Origin: an uncultured Paraprevotella sp.
Lineage (GTDB): Bacteria > Bacteroidota > Bacteroidia > Bacteroidales > Bacteroidaceae
Reading direction: 5' to 3'
Assembly (NCBI GenBank): GCA_910584955.1
Contig: CAJUDC010000101.1
Coordinates: 1 to 9,660 of the forward strand
Length of the DNA: 9,660 nt
In this document: piece by piece, positions 7,091-9,660 of the stretch
Numbering within the stretch: the first letter of the stretch is position 1
How the letters are laid out: every line of letters starts with the position of its first letter
The notes under the pieces: model-generated
Told to the model about the DNA's origin: nothing
Database searches by the model: none
The model's input: only the letters and a program-made list of their open reading frames with translations
Made by a program: the position numbers and the translations under genes

Positions 7091-9418
7091 ATGAGAAAAA
7101 CATTTATCATTACGCTCTGGATTCTCCTGTTTATAGGTGTGGCCGGTGTCTCGCTGGCTTTTATTGCCATCGAAAAAGGAAGGATAGGATATATGCCGAA
7201 CTTGCATCAACTGGAAAATCCGGTAAACAAGTTCGCATCGCAGGTTATATCTGCCGACGGCAAGTTGCTGGGCACTTGGTCGTACAGTCGGGCCAATCGT
7301 ATCTTTGTGGGATATAAGGACCTCTCTCCCTGGTTGGTGAAGGCGCTGATTGCCACGGAAGATATTCGGTTCTATGACCATTCGGGCATTGATTACCGGG
7401 CCTTGGCACGTGCGGTGGTGAAAAGAGGGCTTATGGGACAAACCAATGCCGGAGGCGGCAGCACGATTACGCAACAGCTTGCCAAACAGCTCTATTCGGA
7501 AAAGGCGCACACTACCATGGAACGCGCCTTGCAAAAACCGATAGAGTGGGTGATAGCCGTCAAGTTGGAACGCTTCTATACCAAAGAAGAGATTATCACC
7601 ATGTATCTGAATTATTTTGATTTTCTGCATAATGCTGTCGGTATCAAGACGGCAACCAAGACTTATTTCGGCAAAGAGCCGAAAGAACTGACCGTCAACG
7701 AGGCGGCTACACTGATCGGTATGTGCAAGAATCCTTCCTATTTCAATCCGGTTCGGAAACCGGAACGTTGCGAGGAGCGTCGTAATGTGGTCTTGGAGCA
7801 AATGGCCAAAGCCGGCTACCTGACCGGTTCGGAAGTGGAAAAATACAAGAAGGAACCGCTGAAACTGAATTTCAAAAGAGTAGACCATAAAATGGGAATC
7901 GCCACCTATTTGCGTGAACGATTACGTACGATGCTGATGGCCAAGGAACCGGTAAGGAAGGACTATGCTTCCTGGCAGTGGCAGAAATATTACGAGGATT
8001 CCCTGGCGTGGGAAAACGATCCTCTTTATGGTTGGTGCAATAAGAACCGCAAGAAAGACGGAACACCTTATAATATATATACAGACGGATTGAAGATTCA
8101 TGCTACCGTTGACTCCCGCATGCAGAAATACGCCGAAGAGGCCGTAGAAAGCCATGTAGCCCGCTATCTTCAACCGCTTTTCGACAAAGAAAAAAGGGGA
8201 CAGAGCACGCGTCCCTATTCATCGGCTTTGTCGGCTGAGCAGGTTCGGCAGAGTATGGAACGGGCCAAGAGGCAGAGTGAGCGATACATTGTGATGAAAG
8301 AAGCCGGTTGTTCTGCCGAAGAAATAGAAAAGGCGTTTCATACTCCGCAGGAGATGTCGGTATTTACCTATCATGGAGAGGTCGATACGGTGATGACACC
8401 GTTGGATTCCATTCGCTATTACAAGAGTTTTCTGCGTTCGGGATTTATGGCAATGGATGCCGGAAACGGTCATGTGAAAGCGTATGTCGGCGGACTTGAT
8501 TATACGCATTTCCAGTATGACATGGCAGGAGTGGGACGACGTCAGGTGGGATCAACCATAAAACCGTATCTATATACACTGGCTATGGAGAACGGTATGT
8601 CTCCGTGTGATGAGGTTCCCAATGTGCAGCAAACATATACGGTGGCCGGTCGTTCGTGGACGCCTCGAAACGGAAGCCGTTCCCGCTACGGTGAGATGGT
8701 AACGTTAAAATGGGGGCTGGCCCAGTCCAACAACTGGATATCCGCCTATCTTATGAGTAAGTTAAGTCCGTCTGCTTTGGTACGTCTGATACATGAGTTC
8801 GGCATTCAGAATCAGGAAATCCATCCCTCATTGGCGTTGTGTTTGGGACCGTGTGACATTTCTGTGTCCGAAATGGTAAGTGCATATACGGCGTTTCCTA
8901 ACCGGGGTATCCGCATCGCTCCTTTGCTGGTGACTCGGATAGAAGACAACGAAGGCAATGTCCTTGCTGAGTTCCAGCCCCGTATGAACGAAGTGATCAG
9001 CGAGGAAAGTGCTTATAAGATGCTGGTGCTGTTGCAGGGGGTTATGGATGGCGGAACAGGCAGTCGGATGCGCTATAAGTACAATGTCCGGGCACAGATG
9101 GGCGGAAAGACCGGTACGACGAACCGTAACTCGGATGGTTGGTTCATTGGATTTACTCCTTCGTTGGTTTGCGGAGCCTGGGTCGGAGGCGAAGAACGCG
9201 ATATTCATTTCAACAGTATGACGTATGCGCAGGGAGCTGCGTCCGCTTTGCCCGTTTGTGCCTATTTCTTGAATAAAGTCTTCAAGGACGGAAAACTGGG
9301 ATATTCTCCAGATGAGAAGTTTGACCTCCCGGAAGGATTCGATCCTTGTGCCGATACCTTGTTTGCTGAGGAAGAGACAGTGGAAGAAGTGGGAATAGAC
9401 GAACTGTTTGAGGAGTAG
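7091..9418 (+). CDS. Class A penicillin-binding protein (PBP1A-like peptidoglycan glycosyltransferase/transpeptidase)
   Basis: Bifunctional inner-membrane enzyme that polymerises lipid II glycan strands and cross-links their peptides in the periplasm; 775 residues from this ATG. Residues about 2-26 (RKTFIITLWILLFIGVAGVSLAFIA) form the single N-terminal membrane anchor. The GT51 domain follows: ATEDIRFYDHSGID with the catalytic Glu at 90, GGGSTITQQLAKQLYSE at about 122-137, and the IEWVIAVKLERFYTKEEIITMYLN block at about 151-174. The transpeptidase has all three motifs: STIK with Ser488 and Lys491, SNN at 546-548, and KTG at 673-675 within GGKTGTTNRNSDGWFIG. The C-terminus is a short acidic tail. 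An in-frame TTG at 7058 would add 11 residues, but that start lies inside the -7 box, so ATG 7091, just after AAAAGG, is preferred. Often annotated mrcA or ponA; the exact orthology within Bacteroidales paralogues is not assigned. Divergent from pyrB and apparently monocistronic. Confidence 0.95.
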   Translation: MRKTFIITLWILLFIGVAGVSLAFIAIEKGRIGYMPNLHQLENPVNKFASQVISADGKLLGTWSYSRANRIFVGYKDLSPWLVKALIATEDIRFYDHSGIDYRALARAVVKRGLMGQTNAGGGSTITQQLAKQLYSEKAHTTMERALQKPIEWVIAVKLERFYTKEEIITMYLNYFDFLHNAVGIKTATKTYFGKEPKELTVNEAATLIGMCKNPSYFNPVRKPERCEERRNVVLEQMAKAGYLTGSEVEKYKKEPLKLNFKRVDHKMGIATYLRERLRTMLMAKEPVRKDYASWQWQKYYEDSLAWENDPLYGWCNKNRKKDGTPYNIYTDGLKIHATVDSRMQKYAEEAVESHVARYLQPLFDKEKRGQSTRPYSSALSAEQVRQSMERAKRQSERYIVMKEAGCSAEEIEKAFHTPQEMSVFTYHGEVDTVMTPLDSIRYYKSFLRSGFMAMDAGNGHVKAYVGGLDYTHFQYDMAGVGRRQVGSTIKPYLYTLAMENGMSPCDEVPNVQQTYTVAGRSWTPRNGSRSRYGEMVTLKWGLAQSNNWISAYLMSKLSPSALVRLIHEFGIQNQEIHPSLALCLGPCDISVSEMVSAYTAFPNRGIRIAPLLVTRIEDNEGNVLAEFQPRMNEVISEESAYKMLVLLQGVMDGGTGSRMRYKYNVRAQMGGKTGTTNRNSDGWFIGFTPSLVCGAWVGGEERDIHFNSMTYAQGAASALPVCAYFLNKVFKDGKLGYSPDEKFDLPEGFDPCADTLFAEEETVEEVGIDELFEE

Positions 9419-9461
9419 CAAATGGGATAATATACTTTGCGATCATATTCCCCGATGAGAA

Positions 9462-9501
9462 AAAAGTAACGCTCCGTACCACCGTACGGAGCGTTACTTT
9501 T
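9462..9501. terminator. Bidirectional hairpin terminator between convergent genes
   Basis: Arms 9462-9479 and 9484-9501 pair perfectly over 18 bp (arm aaaagtaacgctccgtac) around the tetraloop cacc. The A-rich left edge and T-rich right edge give a T tract on both strands. This fits shared use by the penicillin-binding protein gene, 44 bases upstream on +, and the converging - strand gene that stops at 9506. Confidence 0.85.
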
Positions 9502-9505
9502 AAAT

Positions 9506-9660
9506 TTAGTCTGCAAGAAAGAACTGAATATCTTCTTCGCAAATTCCTTTCTGTCTCATCCGTTCGGCTATTACATCGCGTTTATCGGATACTGTTTTCT
9601 GATTTTCCGCCGCCTTAAATAATATATCGGCAAGTTGTTCAAGCACTCTCTTGATTCTTT
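9506..9660 (-). CDS. C-terminal fragment of an unrecognised protein, cut by the right edge
   Basis: An open frame enters from the right edge on the - strand and stops at TAA 9506-9508, five bases from the bidirectional terminator. Fifty complete codons are visible. The end reads LADILFKAAENQKT, then VSDKRDVIAERMRQKG, then ICEEDIQFFLAD. It is mostly charged and helix-forming with no membrane segment and no motif I recognise. The stop beside a terminator, the absence of an opposing + gene and the plausible codon use support a real gene. Function unknown. Confidence 0.6.
   Translation of the reverse strand, partial: RIKRVLEQLADILFKAAENQKTVSDKRDVIAERMRQKGICEEDIQFFLAD

Noticed and set aside
9262..9542. 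Two - strand open frames overlapping the end of the penicillin-binding protein gene
   Set aside because: They run through the bidirectional terminator and the transpeptidase gene; the frame that stops at 9506 is the more plausible - strand gene.

Overview
The window looks like chromosomal DNA of a gut Bacteroidales bacterium, probably Bacteroides in the broad sense. The evidence is the PyrB-PyrI-flavin reductase-GlyA gene order, the TAnnTTTG promoter boxes, the lack of strong Shine-Dalgarno sites, a multi-domain secreted polysaccharide lyase relic with a C-terminal sorting-like tail, and a Bacteroidales-type class A penicillin-binding protein. The genus is an inference; no 16S or other marker is present.

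Left third, + strand (1-3333). A decayed alginate-lyase-family gene (homology from about 54 to 1772) has lost the upstream part of its catalytic domain and carries an in-frame TGA at 225-227. Three Ig-like modules, a ricin-like beta-trefoil module and a sorting-like tail follow the lyase remnant. Ten bases later comes an apparently intact, exported lyase of the same fold (1783-3189). The transcript ends at a strong hairpin terminator (3273-3333). Together these look like a small secreted polysaccharide-degradation locus in which one of two related enzymes has been lost.

Middle, - strand (6853 down to about 3348). A tight operon, pyrB-pyrI-flavin reductase-glyA, has gaps of only 15-22 bases. 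It is read from a promoter near 6897-6904 and ends at a hairpin (3352-3398) facing the lyase terminator. It combines the first committed step of pyrimidine synthesis and its allosteric subunit with serine hydroxymethyltransferase, which supplies the one-carbon unit used for thymidylate, plus an FMN-binding protein of unknown substrate.

Right third. A class A penicillin-binding protein (7091-9418, +) is read divergently from pyrB. An 18-bp hairpin (9462-9501) separates it from the C-terminal end of an unrecognised - strand gene that runs off the right edge.

Most of the window is ordinary core metabolism and cell-wall synthesis. I see no clear evidence of a new system. The points most worth checking are the broken lyase gene with its abrupt AT-rich left junction, and the repeat-rich 3' region of glyA.
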